64,000 nt of DNA from the NCBI GenBank assembly GCA_964020085.1, contig OZ026597.1:21269021-21333020 (forward strand), read 5' to 3'. The stretch is from Micromussa lordhowensis. Lineage: Eukaryota > Cnidaria > Anthozoa > Scleractinia > Lobophylliidae. The notes under the pieces were generated by a model that did no database searches, had not been told where the DNA came from, and saw only the letters and a program-made list of their open reading frames with translations. Numbering within the stretch: position 1 is the first letter of the stretch; every line of letters starts with the position of its first letter. The position numbers and the translations under genes were made by a program. Of the stretch, positions 21,475-32,594 are shown piece by piece.

Positions 21475-23730
21475 TGGGGCTCGAACCCTCGACCTCCCGC
21501 TCAGCAGACTGGCGCTCTACCAACTGAGCTAACCAGGCGGTCTAACCCTAACCCTAACCCTAAGTATATTGTATTAGCCTATCATCTGCGCAAATACAGC
21601 CAAAAGATGTTTACAGTGTACTTCAAAGAGGGACTAATGATCATTTCAAAGGACTCGCACTAGAAAAATCACATTTCTAAATCACCAAAAGCTAAAACCT
21701 AACTAGCACAATGGAAACAAAGTTGACTGTTAACCTGTTTGTATTCACTTTTGAATATTAGACTTTAGCTTTTAGTTGCCAGATAGTCATCCAGATTCTT
21801 AAAGTGCACCTAACCCCAAAATATATTTTTCGCTTAAATAACTCTCTGCACCTGTTTGAAACGCATTGCGCCTTTTTGCCCTTTTCTAGCCCTAATCTTG
21901 ACTTTTTACAGGCGTAAAAGTTAAGAAATCTGGCCATCGTCTGTTCCACGACCGAGCAAGTAAGGGAATGGGTTTATTCCTGGGTTGACGTCATAAACTT
22001 CTTTGCATGCACGTTTACAAAGACTTAATACGATGCAAATCAGTCTGTGACGTCAACCCAGGAATAGACCCATGCACCTTACTAGCTCGGTCGTGCAACA
22101 GATGATGCCTAGATTTCGTAACTTTTACAGCCTATAAAAAAGTAAAGATTTAGTTTCAAAAGGCGCACTGCGTTTCGAACAGGTGCAAAGATTTATTTAA
22201 GCGAAAAAAATATTTAGGGGTTAGGTGCACTTTAAAAAATGATTTGAATCTAAGAAATAATTATTGCAAAATTATTAAAACATTTTATTGTTTCCTTTTA
22301 GTTTCCCTAAGTGGAAGAGAGCAGCTCCTGCGAAGCTTTGGAAGGACTCCCGAACCAGATACTGTTGGAGCAAGCACTACTACAGATGATAACAAAATGA
22401 ACAAGGTCAGATATCTGTAAATAAACTGTTCATATGTAGGACATCTTGAGTACATACATGAAACTACAAATTATGCAAGCCAAATTATTTATAGTTGCCA
22501 GTAATTAATAACTCTGGTTGCTATAGAGTAAGATGCTTATACAACTCCAGTTGCTGGCACCCTTTTATATTTTTGATAATGCATCCTGTCAGATTAAGGT
22601 AACACATCTTGATCCAGATAACACTAACTACTACGACAATGGTCCTCCCACTTTCTGTCTGCTTTCGAGCCATGGTTCATCAGGCCGAAGCTTATACCAG
22701 TTTCAGTAGCATGCAGTGACTATGAGTATTTTTACCCCCTCTGGATGGGATGCTAGTCCATCACAGGGCTACCCCCAGCATTAATTTTGCCTGGCTAGAG
22801 AGAGGCACTGTGAAAGTAAAGTGCCTTGCCCAAGAACACAGCACAACACAGTGAGGGCTCAAACCCGGACTGCTCGCTCCAGAGTCAAGTGCACTAACCA
22901 TGAGGCCACTGCGCCTCCCACATACTATACATTGAGCTGTGGTTTTTTTTAATTGATCCTATGTACATGACACAGCTTAACATAAAACTCTCGAGAATGG
23001 CAAACATCAAAGATCTCCTCATCACAACCTTAACATGGTCAGACAGACAGGTGGCACGAAATTTCATTGTCAATTGGGTATCGCTGTCTCGGTCTAAAAC
23101 TTAAAAAAATGTAATTCTCAGAAACAATATCTAGGGAATATGTAGTAGTCGGTAATGAGAAATAAAATTTTGATCTACAGGTGGGGTTAAGAGATTTTGT
23201 TTATTTTCCTGCAGGCCGACCCTTGCAATCCAAGCGAGAATAAGAAGAAACGTAATCGCAAACGTAAGGGATCCAACACTCCTGATCATGAACCTCCCCC
23301 TGACCGTCCTTCCAGTTCAGACTCGCCCAGTCCTGCTAGTTTCGTTAGTCGAACTGCCGGCTTACTCTTCTCCAGTGCCCGTGGACTCTTGAGTGGTTTT
23401 CACAATCCGTGGAAAACAAAGAAGCCTTCATCTGTGCATAGTGACCCGGGTCTTTCTGTAAGAACTGAGGAAACTCACATAAGTGATTGTTCAGCAAGGC
23501 TAAATCAACCTACTATAACCAGAGCCAAGAGCCTCGATTCTGTTCCAGAAGAAACAGCTACAAAAAGACTTGCACCACCACCACCGCCACCTCCTCTCTC
23601 TCCAGAGTTTGGAGTTGTGTTCAAGCGCCCACCAGATTGCTATTACTCCAAAAAGGGCAGTGTTAGGAACATCACACCAGGCCCCATGAAATATGGAAAA
23701 TATGGCGTCTTAGATTCTCAGCTGGCATAA
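12473..23730 (+). CDS. SUCO: SUN domain-containing ossification factor (SUCO/SLP1-like), complete
   Basis: Nine exons join in frame: 12473-12528, 12626-12719, 15667-16019, 16131-16734, 17578-19661, 20156-20243, 20766-21066, 22302-22405 and 23215-23730 (TAA). They give 1399 residues; human SUCO is about 1250. The start codon opens a signal peptide ([17 protein letters not shown]). The SUN-like domain is at about 255-392 ([20 protein letters not shown], then [44 protein letters not shown]). An acidic Ser/Glu-rich linker, mostly in the 2084-nt fifth exon, runs to about 1035. A coiled coil follows (about 1039-1130), then one membrane span (about 1134-1152, [17 protein letters not shown]) and a basic, proline-rich cytoplasmic tail. 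In yeast and mammals these proteins sit in the ER membrane (Slp1-Emp65; SUCO supports collagen secretion in bone). The same ER role here is inferred. Exon borders all have GT/AG and matching phases. Confidence 0.9.
12720..13915. other. SUCO intron 2, left part
   Basis: AT-rich intron with no further exon or recognisable repeat up to the hairpin element at 13916. Confidence 0.45.
13916..14276. mobile_element. Foldback MITE with 7-bp target duplication
   Basis: The ends CTACCCTGGGTTCCAGAG and CTCTGGAACCCAGGGTAG are perfect inverted repeats. They are flanked by TCTACAG on both sides (13909-13915 and 14277-14283). The inverted similarity continues inward for most of the 361 bp (CCTGTGACCAGG, GGAAATGAGATTGCGTG, TGGGAGTATCCAATC). 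The left arm carries about 44 extra bases near 13958-14002, so the arms are unequal. It lies in SUCO intron 2 and codes for nothing. A 7-8 bp duplication would fit hAT or P-like elements; the superfamily is unassigned. Confidence 0.8.
14284..15666. other. SUCO intron 2, right part
   Basis: Intron sequence ending in a good acceptor (TTTTTCAG, 15666). Several short open frames on both strands near 14931-15260 show no motif and look accidental. Confidence 0.45.
16735..17577. other. SUCO intron 4
   Basis: 843-bp intron interrupting the SUN-like domain between ...YFK and VEML... . The acceptor is GATGCTGCAG (17568-17577). Contains short repeats of ACATGTA near 16910-16975. Confidence 0.7.
19662..20155. 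other. SUCO intron 5
   Basis: Intron inside the coiled-coil coding region, donor GTAAAT and acceptor TGATTGCAG. Nothing else identified. Confidence 0.65.
20244..20765. other. SUCO intron 6
   Basis: Phase-0 intron, donor GTAAGT, acceptor CATTTACAG. No repeat or exon recognised. Confidence 0.65.
21185..21540 (-). mobile_element. tRNA-derived SINE, family B
   Basis: Read on the minus strand from 21540, the head contains a very good tRNA A box (TAGCTCAGTTGGTAGAG) and B box (GGGTTCGAGCCCC). About 270 bases of non-tRNA body follow. The anticodon arm does not pair cleanly and the tail continues past a tRNA's length, so this is a SINE rather than a tRNA gene. It sits in SUCO intron 7. The body end near 21185 is approximate. 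Confidence 0.7.
21543..21563 (+). repeat. Telomere-like TAACCC repeats
   Basis: Three TAACCC units plus TAA directly abut the tRNA head of the SINE. This is the metazoan telomere repeat (TTAGGG on the other strand), here at an internal site. Confidence 0.85.
21803..22231. mobile_element. TTAA-flanked MITE
   Basis: Ends AGTGCACCTAACCCC and GGGGTTAGGTGCACT are perfect inverted repeats, flanked by TTAA (21799-21802 and 22232-22235). The inverted similarity extends through ATTTTTCGCTTAAAT, CCTGTTTGAAACGC, CTGTTCCACGACCGAG and ATTCCTGGGTTGACGTCA. It is 429 bp, non-coding, in SUCO intron 7 and about 70 bp from the next exon. Confidence 0.82.
22669..22918 (-). mobile_element. tRNA-derived SINE, family A, copy 2
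   Basis: Second copy of the repeat at 6174-6458, in SUCO intron 8. It shares the GGATGGGATGCTAGTCCATC block, the TTGCCCAAGAACA block and the tRNA-like head (minus strand: TGGCCTCATGGTTAGTGC, GGGTTTGAGCCC). Confidence 0.75.
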
Positions 23731-26564
23731 CTTGGGCCCCTCGAAGACCACACCCATTCCCCATCCCTCTGTACGAGTAGATTTCAGTGGGGGAGGTAAG
23801 GAATGTGGTTGGTTTTCGAGGGGAATTTGTTGGAGAGTGCATACATTGCATCTGACGTACTGAAGATCTGCTTTTTGCTTTTGTGTAATATTCAAAGTAA
23901 CAGAAACGTTTTCCATTATGTGAGGGTATTGCTAAATGTTCAAAGTTCTTCTAAGGTATGACTCTTCAGAGCCACGGACAAATGTTTTCTTTTTCCATAA
24001 AAAACAGCCAATAAAAAATAGAAAACATGTGCAAGTAGTTTAAATCCTTAAGTAGAAATGTATGTATTAAGCTCGGCAGATTATGTTGTTTTATTTATTT
24101 TTCAGTATTGACTATTTAACCATTTGGCTGTAGTAAGAATGAAGCGGAATAATCTAGTAGTTTTAGAAGACATTCTAAGGAATTTTAAAATTACAGCACA
24201 AAACATACAATGTTTCATATTAAGCCAAAAATTAAGCATGGTTTTCTCTTTCGGAAACGATATGTGTGCGATTGTTTTCTGCCGGTGAATTAGAGTTGGC
24301 AATAATGGAAGAGCCAGTAAGGTTCGTGGATCCAAAAGTACATCGTGAGTGTCTTCTCGTAACAAATAGACAGCAACTCACTACCAATCAAATTTATGAA
24401 TTCACAATAGACCCTGGTTTATTTTTAGTTTTGATTTTGTAAATGTAGCCTAAAGACAATGCATGATGTAAACCCAAATCAACAAAGGTAGTTCTTGGAG
24501 GCGAGTCCAGAACTGTATCATTTAGTTATTCCTAGGTTACAAGGAGTGATCATAATTTGTTATGGAGGGCTTCACGTGTCTCAGGTGCCTTAGTTTTGGG
24601 TTCTCTCATACAGCTGGTGAGAGGAGGCTACGCGTGTACTGGAAGTATTTATACGACTCTGACTGGTTTTGGGACAAAAGTAAACTGAAACAATTAGTTT
24701 CCATATCAAAAGGAATTAATATAGTTCTTTTATATATATAAAAAAATAAAAATTATTTGGAATTTCCACAGTGGTCAACAGATACAGTGGAAACCCGATT
24801 TTGCGATTTTTTTCTCCTTTGTTGTTCGAGAAATCGGAATTCCATTGTTTTTGTCTTGCACAGTAATAATACAGCGTAGCCACCTTAAGTTTTACAAAAT
24901 ATGCCGATTGACTAGTATTAATTACAGTTACTGGCATCGCTTGAAGAAGACAACATGTATATTACAAATAAATATATTGGCAATTCTCGTAAAGGAGTAG
25001 ATATAAGCAAGTGTAAGTTCGTGTGACAGAACATATTTGTTAAGAACAAAAAAGGAAATAGTATATATTATAAATAATATATTTTTTGTAATACGTTAGA
25101 ATAGGTTGGTATAAAATGTGATACTGAATCACAAAGAAATAAAACACAGGTCTACAAAGTGGAGAACGGGTTCAATTTATTTTATTTTTGTGAATGATCG
25201 CATTTATGTATTTTCATAAAATGTCTTTGTTTTATAATATGTTTTTTTGTTAAAATAGTAGGACCGTTCTATGACTATAAATGTTTGAGAAATATGATGG
25301 TCTTTTTTCAAAGAAAAACTGTTGTTGACATGCGCCATGGAGAGCGTCTGAGGGGTAATCTTGCACCCAGACCTCCTGCTGCTTGGTCGTAGGCAAGGCC
25401 GTGGGAGATCTAGGGTTGAGGTTAGGCTGCACACGTAAGCCGGCGTGGTCGAGGTCTTTATTATACGTCATAACACAGTTAAAATAGTTAAGCACCCCTA
25501 CGCTATTTTAATACTGTTATGACAAGAATTATATTTCAATAAGAAGACAAACACAGGAAAGACGTCAATTTGAGGGTTAGCATTATTTTTGCAAAACAAA
25601 TTTTAATGTCAAGGCCGATCACTTTTCGCTTTACAGCTTTCAGATCATCCATTTGTTTGAAGATAAAAAAAATTAGATTAGATATATTTATACACTGAAT
25701 AAAACTATGTATATTTTCGAAAACGCTGGAAAGTAGTTTCTCTGGTAACCAGTCGTTTCGCCCGATGCCAGTTGGCCCGCACTGAAAGTCCATTCGCCCA
25801 AAGTGAAAGTTCAAAGAAAGATGTGCATAAAATCTTTGTTTCTCTGACCGAACAAAAAAGACAACTTTGTGGGTATAATGAAACAAAATCACACGAGACA
25901 TGTTTATTTCTCGTTCTTTAATCCATTGACCAGGGACCTAATAGTCCGGGCAAACCGACGATCAGTACGGGCGAACTGGCACGCTGCAAAACGACCGCAA
26001 TTCGTTTTTTTAGTCTTGCGTGTGTCCTGTAATTCTACACCTTCACAGTACAATGTTATTGTAGAAAATCCTTTTGAATTGTACAACCAACTCGCGTTTC
26101 CTTATTCTGTAATTTTTCTTGTGGATCGCTAGGATAACCTCGTTCTATGATCTGCTGCTTCGTTCGTCGGCACTCGTGAGCTTTTGGTGAGAACAGTAAA
26201 ACGGCAAATTTTAACTGAAAACTGATTTATGTTAACAGGCACCAAGAAAATTATCGTTTGGATCAGCTCCCTTCTGTTCTTTTTTGTGGGACAATATTTT
26301 TACAGTTCCCCGTGTTTCATAAAATCTTCACCAGTAATTTGTGCAGTAATTTGTTTGAATGAAGCATTGAAGGTAGGTCCGCAGTTCGTACATACTTGAA
26401 GTTGTTTCCACAGTCATCACTGTTACATTGCCACTGAGGATCCAGTTCAGTGTTCGTCGCCTGCGTTGATGTGAAATTCCGAGATAAGCTTTCTACCAAT
26501 GTTACAAAAATGCGTTCTTCAAGAAAATAGACATAGTCTATGCTATAACAGAGGGTTTCAAATG
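23731..26564. other. SUCO 3' flank and intergenic region
   Basis: The SUCO 3' UTR begins here. Candidate AATAAA signals lie at about 24011, 24968 and 25139, and the one used cannot be chosen. No gene is seen. 25469-25521 is a short hairpin. The segments at 25750-25800 and 25938-25998 are degenerate inverted copies (GCCAGTTGGCCCG / CGGGCGAACTGGC). Confidence 0.4.
25469..25521. repeat. Short inverted repeat
   Basis: CATAACACAGTTAAAATAG and CTATTTTAATACTGTTATG pair with few mismatches around a 15-base loop. Confidence 0.6.
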
Positions 26565-27167
26565 TCAAACAGCCTCAAATAAAGACATATTTTCTTGACC
26601 TCTGTCTTCCCATGCATGGTGTCTAGCAGGCTTATTTCTAATGTATCGACAGTATTTGAGTTGATCTATTAAATCCATCGAAGGGTCGACAAGTGGCGCT
26701 GTCTTGGAAGAGTATTTGTTGTGATAGTTATTAGTGCAACCATCTCTTATCGGTGGCAGAATCATGGACTGAATGGTGCGCTTCTCAGGACGTAGATGCC
26801 GGAGCTTCCTTGACAGTTCGTCGGCAGAAGTAGGCACACTTTTGAATGCGCGCAAACTGACCTCTTTGTTGTCCGGAAAATGCTCGCTTTGTCTTCGTAT
26901 CCACAACATTTCGAAGTATTCCTGTGAATTAAAAGGAGGCTTTTTAAGGAATTCTTTAACTTTTCGAGCCAGTTGTTTATCTTGGTTGTCGTACAGTGAA
27001 GGGATGTACCGACATTTTAAATTCGGTAACGACGAACTGTTAACATGCCGCGTCGACACCGCTCTTTTTGCTGAGGAATGAGTCGCGGAAAGACTGCCGT
27101 CTTCGCGACGAACACTGTGAGGTAGTGGTGTACTTCGTGTGTTTTGTAATCCTAGATAGATCTCCAT
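26565..27167 (-). CDS. Unknown protein, open frame of about 200 residues
   Basis: A long minus-strand frame from an ATG at 27165-27167 to TGA at 26565-26567. It may instead be a terminal exon after an acceptor (ATCTATCTAG, exon start 27151). It contains no recognised domain. Visible features are a basic, Ser-rich start, KQLARKVKEFLKKPPF, a Leu/Arg-rich ELSRKLRHLRPEKR stretch, the motif MILPPIRDG, and DLIDQLKYCRYIRNKPARHH near the end. The length and steady, non-repetitive composition make chance unlikely in AT-rich DNA. There is no signal peptide or membrane span. It shares strand and style with the frames at 29677-30652 and 38852-39754, which could be upstream exons of the same gene. Confidence 0.5.
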   Translation of the reverse strand: MEIYLGLQNTRSTPLPHSVRREDGSLSATHSSAKRAVSTRHVNSSSLPNLKCRYIPSLYDNQDKQLARKVKEFLKKPPFNSQEYFEMLWIRRQSEHFPDNKEVSLRAFKSVPTSADELSRKLRHLRPEKRTIQSMILPPIRDGCTNNYHNKYSSKTAPLVDPSMDLIDQLKYCRYIRNKPARHHAWEDRGQENMSLFEAV

Positions 27168-28104
27168 GCTTAATTCATACAAAAACATAACACTGATCAC
27201 TGGGTTTCATGCATTCCTAAACCAGAATTCAAGTAAAAAACAAAGTGAATGCGCAACTTTTGTTTCGTTAAACAAGTCCTTCAGCAAAGTTACTGGTTGA
27301 ATATTACAGTTTCCAATTGCGTTAACAACTGATAACCAAAACTCATGAATAAATAAGGCTATTACCAACTTTGGTTGCTAACAGAACAGCCGTAGGTAAC
27401 TTCATAACTTAAAGGCAGGTGAATTACTAACTAATAGCCTCAGCAGGTAGTCGTTCAATATGATTTGCCAAAAACGTACAACTTCGAAACCGAAATTAAA
27501 GTACAAAATAGCGATCAAGTTCCCTACTGCGAGGTCCGGCATAAGTTTCAACTTTTTTTTACTAAGCAATTGTTTCTGTAGAGTAATCGCAATGTTTTGA
27601 ATAACCTACCCACACATTTGGGGATAATTGGAAAGTCTTAAACTCCTTAACCAACGAGGATGAGTGTTTACATTTAAAAACGTTCAAAACAGTCATTTCA
27701 GCTGCCAGAATTTTTAGTGTTCTGACCTCGCTTAATGCAACAAAAACAAAAATAGCAACAGCTATCGCTTTAGGAGAATTTCCTCTTCATTGTCCTTCGT
27801 TTTACGGATACAACCTGAGTTAAAAATTGTTGATCATTTTTACTCAGGGTTAGTTGGAGAAGGACTATACTTGGAGAAGGACTATCGACAGAGAGCTGAA
27901 AGAGAACGGTTTAGGAACATGAGCAGCAGCAGCATAGGCTGCGGAGGATAGAACAGCCTGGAGGCAGAGAGCCTACGGCCCAATTCTCCATTTGGACAAT
28001 GGATAAATGATGATGATATGACTATACGTCCACTTTTGCAGTTTCTATTCACTAAAGGTTAACGAGTTTGCAAATACTGAAGAATTGTAGCGCTAATATA
28101 GAGG
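27168..28104. other. No gene identified
   Basis: AT-rich. At 27845-27950 the plus strand reads EKDYRQRAERERFRNMSSSS, which looks like the end of a LINE reverse transcriptase but is too short to call. Confidence 0.3.
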
Positions 28105-28115
28105 ATATTACATGA

Positions 28116-28147
<32 letters not shown>

Positions 28148-28363
28148 TTCAACTCGATATCTCACGAGTGAGCGCAGCGAACGAGTGAGCTATCGAGTCG
28201 AACACGAGAGGATAAAATTCATATCCACAAGCGGGCATGTAATATTCTGTTTATTATATAAACACCGGATAAACTCCTGTGAAAAAGGCGCGATTTATTA
28301 TGTAGCCATAACGAGGGTGATCTCTTCACGTGTGAAGATAACATATTATCTTCACGTGTGAAG

Positions 28364-28416
<53 letters not shown>

Positions 28417-28420
28417 TAAA
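28105..28420. mobile_element. Double-hairpin MITE-like element
   Basis: Two inverted repeats lie side by side. The first (28105-28245) pairs ATATTACATG..GTGGATATGAATTTTATC with its complement around a core of CGAGTGAGCGCAGCGAACGA. The second (28251-28420) has ends TTATTATATAAACACCGG and CTGGTGTTTATATAATAA and contains two TCTTCACGTGTGAAGAT palindromes. There is no coding capacity. The parts may be one element or two adjacent ones. Confidence 0.65.
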
Positions 28421-29676
28421 TAAATATATTCAACCCTATGAATACAGTTGAAACTTCCGTAATAATATATTGGCGTTATTCCTTCAACCAAGCTTAAGGT
28501 AACTTTGCCGCGAGCTGTCGTTTTAGGATATGCAGAAAATTTTTCAAATCCCTCATTTGAACTATACGCGTGGAACTCGGTAGGTAGGAAGGAAAAACCA
28601 ATTTACTTCCTATACTTAAAAAGAGAAAATACTTCGACTTTTTTTAAATTGGTCGCCGAAATTAAAGAGTATAATTGTTTCGTTATCTTTTCCAACACTA
28701 TACTTTTTCTTATTGCTGCCTGTCACAAAAGGCACAATGACTTAACCTGCACGCAAGGATGCAACTAAAGATGCCTTTAAAAAATGAAGAATTGCGCAAT
28801 TACAACAAGCAATTCATTTTCCCTTTATCTTACACAGCCGAAAGACACTCAAAGCTTGTACCCTGTTCTCTGCTCCGTGTCGTCCAAATTATAATTTATG
28901 TTAATTTCGATTATCGCAAATCACATGTACTAGGTAGATCATTAAAATGTTTCAGAAAAATAGTTAAAACTATTAGATTATCTCGTCTTTAATCAACCTC
29001 GATCGTGAACGCGACAACTAAACTGATTTTAAAGACGTGATTAATAAACTTAAAACGAGTATGAGTCAATAACCGATAGGAATTAGTTTCGAGTTGGCGA
29101 AAGTTTTGTGTCAGTTTCATCGACTGCCATCTGCACGCTTGGTCGAAAAAGGAGAAAGGAACAGTTGACGTCATCAAGAGGCCATTAGCCTGCGAGAACA
29201 GACGTGTTCAAAACGCCAGTCTGTCAACAGACTTTTCTGCTCTGCGAGTCATTTTATATCCCTTAGCGGCTAATAATTTGCTTTTTTGCGATCTTAACGA
29301 ACTCGAGACAAAATAGACGGTATGTGGACAGACTATCTTAAGTCAAAGAAGGCCTCTGGCCTTGCAAGGTAAGAGTCTATAGGAGCGTACTAGGAGTCAG
29401 GACTTATGACTTACAGGAAGACAGTATGCGTACTTTAGGTAGTCATGACTAAACAGTTAAAGCTGTATGTTTTTGGCAGTTGTAATGGAATTGGAAGTTA
29501 ATTTAAATTTTCCTTCTGAGTAGAAAGTGGTCACGTGCAGTTCTAAAAATAGTTAATAATCTTATTAATAATAACTGAACATATATCTGATATTTTCTCC
29601 GATTTTTCTTGCAATTTATGTTTGCAAGTTTTTATTGCTTGCAAATTTGAATATAAAAGGAACCAAAGCGATTAGT
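28421..29676. other. No gene identified
   Basis: Contains a segment (29279-29315, TGCGATCTTAACGAACTC..) similar to 8568-8605, so some dispersed repeat is present. No exon supported. Confidence 0.35.
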
Positions 29677-30652
29677 TCAAGTTTGCCCGGAGCTCTCTTT
29701 ACTTTTAATGACGGCCCCTGTGTTTACATATCTTCGTAATCTACTGAAAGTGGTGTCCAAATTTTGTTCCACCCGCCGCAAGTTGTCCTCTAATATTTCC
29801 TGCTGTTTTCGCGCGAAACCCTGAAAGTTTACTTCTTTTTCTCTTGTGGGAAATGTTTCGTAAATCGAGGACCAGCTAGAAGTTCGAGGCATGAAAGAAC
29901 GATCTCCAACTGCCGACCTGAGGCCAGCTGCTGTCACGAAATTCATTTTTGTTCCTATTTGTTCGTTTGCTGTCAAAGTTGTCATATTGAAAATTCAAGT
30001 CATTAAGGCTCGTACTCCGCTGCGCTTGGAAATTGTGAACGGGCAAATAATCTTCGTTGTTTGAACGCATGTCGAGGGCGCTTGAAAGCCGAATGCTTGG
30101 TGAAACAACGTTTCTCCTCCTTTCATCGGCTTTTTTCTTTATTTCCGTCGTTTTCCGATGATATTCCGAAGAAGCGAACGCGAAAGTTGGGGTGTATTGT
30201 TCAGGTTCTGCATTATCAATAATAATGGAAATTTTCGTACCATTCGCTTCTGGTCCTACCTTGTAATTCTCGGTTGTTTCTTCAACAAATTGCCCTTCTC
30301 TCCTTGGTGAAACGAGAGCCCTTTTTCTCAGATCTAATCCCGGCGTTTCACTTGGCTCAAGTTTATTAACTTTGCCATAGTTCTTGTCAACGGTTTCTAA
30401 GTTGCTTGTTGACCTCTCAGTGGATTTCTCGGACCCAACTGTATCCTCTTTTGTCAATGTAAGATGGTTACCGCTCAAATTTGGTTGCTTTTGTTGCGCA
30501 TATAAATCATGTTTATCGCTACCTAACGATGCTGCATTGACGTCTGTTATCGCAAGTGTGGCAGAGGAGTATTTTAGCCGTTGCAACTGCAGAATCTTTT
30601 TCTTTTGAGCTCGAAGATTTGCTTCCCTCTCAATGGGTAATTCTGTAGTCAT
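29677..30652 (-). CDS. Unknown protein split by a frame change
   Basis: A minus-strand frame starts at ATG 30650-30652 and runs 258 residues to a stop at 29876. An overlapping frame, open from about 29994, continues to 29677. The first part is hydrophilic and probably disordered (ELPIEREANLRAQKKKILQL near the start, SPSIRLSSALDMRSNN later). The second ends in a likely coiled coil (FARKQQEILEDNLRRVEQNL, then DTTFSRLRRY). The two parts look like one protein broken by a single-base indel between 29876 and 29994; no splice pair within that interval fixes the frame. Causes could be an assembly error, a recent mutation or two separate coding exons. No known domain is seen. Confidence 0.45.
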
Positions 30653-32594
30653 GACGGGCAGTTCTACTTCGTTGCTGCGGACAAGATGATGGTTCTATTC
30701 AGTCATAAAGTGGTAAACATCGATGGTTTTATAACTTCCCACAGCTTAATTGTTAATTTTTTTTCGCTGATCTGCGAAGGGAAAATGACAGGTCTGTGGT
30801 TCACTTGTCAAATTTTGAATGGAAATGGGTGACGGAATACCGTCTCTATCTACCTCATACCTGCGTCAGTGCAAACAATGTCATGTTGATAGAAAGAGTT
30901 TTATACGATGGCCCACCACCTCTAGAATGTTCTATTCAAGTGAAATAATGGACGGCAAAAACAGATAAAGCAATTATAACGAGAATATGTTTCTTTTATT
31001 ACGCAGAAATAGCACATTCAGACTGGTTTGATATTGCTCATGAACTTTACACAGCAAAATACCGCTGATTCTGCTCAGTAAGAAGCTACAGCTGAAATAT
31101 TCCAAATGTTGGTACGGGTATGTATATATTCGTTCAGCTAGGGAACTAGGTGGGAATCTTCACTGTTAATGAAAATTTCTGCTGACAATTAACTTTGTTC
31201 TGTTTAATTTTTAATTTGTTCGATGAAATGTAATTCGAAACATTGAAATGTTCGTTCAATTTAAATAAATTTTACTGAAAATTGAGATAAGCTATTGAGT
31301 TTAGTTGCCGTGGTAACGACAAAACAGTATGCAAAACCAATTCTAATAAAACCTAAACTAAATACATATAATATTTTACAGTTTCCAGGTTTGGAAACGG
31401 TATTTACTTTATTTGATCGATTCTTTGGCTCTTTGCTGAGGAATTAATCAAATTCGAGGAGACAAAATCTTCTTTATTGTCGTGTTTGACAATTTTTTCG
31501 CCTATAGTGACAGAATTTGAAGGCAATGCAAACTCTAATAATATTAAATATGCGGGATTTTTAAACAAATAATAAGTCCACGCCAAGTGATTTCCGTAAA
31601 TATACCGTCCAGTAAAAATAGCCACATTGCATCAGAAAAACTTGTAAATACAGATAGACGTAGAGACTGGAAACCCAAATCCTGCTGAAAAACTTATTTG
31701 CCATAAAAATCCCCTTTTATTTATGTCCTTCAATATCACAATATTCTTTGACATTTATCCCCACTGATAACACTGCCAAGTTAGTATTTTTGGATTCCAG
31801 GTTAATGTTGCATCAGAAGAATCTTGAAGACTCCCGTGTTAGGGAGCCTCATTTGAAAACAGCTAAAAACACCCCAAATAAATGTTTTTACCAATGTATA
31901 TGTTTGCTTGCATGCATAGGCAACAGAGCTAAAAAAAACAATTTATAACCAGATTGGAAATAAATTATTTTAGAACGGGCAGGTGCTTCATAGTGTTAAA
32001 CCATCTTGCATTAACATATCAGCAAAGTTAACATTAGGGCCGGGTTGTTCAAAGCCCGTTTATCAAAGTTAACCCAGGAAGAGCGAGAACTCTGAGTTCT
32101 TTCTCAGAGCTCGTTTGGTACTAGGGAATTTTTACGATACCTGAGAGATTTATCGCGAGCTCATTGGTCGAAAGCTATGGCCGATGAGAGTTCGAATCAG
32201 AAAGCTGTCGTAGCGTCTAACGTATAAACGTAAGGCAACTTCTACAGATCTTGAGAAAATGTCATTATCATTCCAATGAACCGTAAAAAGATTTAAACAT
32301 TTGGAATTGAGGGAAAATTTTGTTGAGATTCGTCAGCTTCAGGCAAAAGAAAGTAATCTTAACCACGCACGAATCTAAGATCTATTTTAGAACTCTATAC
32401 CTCACTTACCTACTTCAACTTAATCCTGCTTCATCGTTGACGTAAGCTTAACTCAACCTGAGACAAATGAAATGAAAAATGCAGTCTAATCAAAACGAAA
32501 TAACCCGGTAAAGATCGAGAAAAACTGCGAGCATTTAGCTTAAATATTCCTATATTCCAAACAATTTTGCATGGATGTCCTACTCAATAGCAAG
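30653..32594. other. No gene identified
   Basis: AT-rich region upstream of the minus-strand frame. Near 32040-32085 a GGGCCGGGTTGTTCAAAGCC-type sequence resembles one end of a dispersed repeat, but no matching end was found. Confidence 0.35.

Noticed and set aside
21465..21540. Functional tRNA gene on the minus strand
   Set aside because: The A and B boxes are excellent but the anticodon arm does not pair well, and the sequence continues as a longer repeat body typical of a SINE.
27845..27950. LINE reverse-transcriptase end (QRAERERFRNMSSSS)
   Set aside because: Only about 30 residues with weak resemblance; cannot be told from chance.
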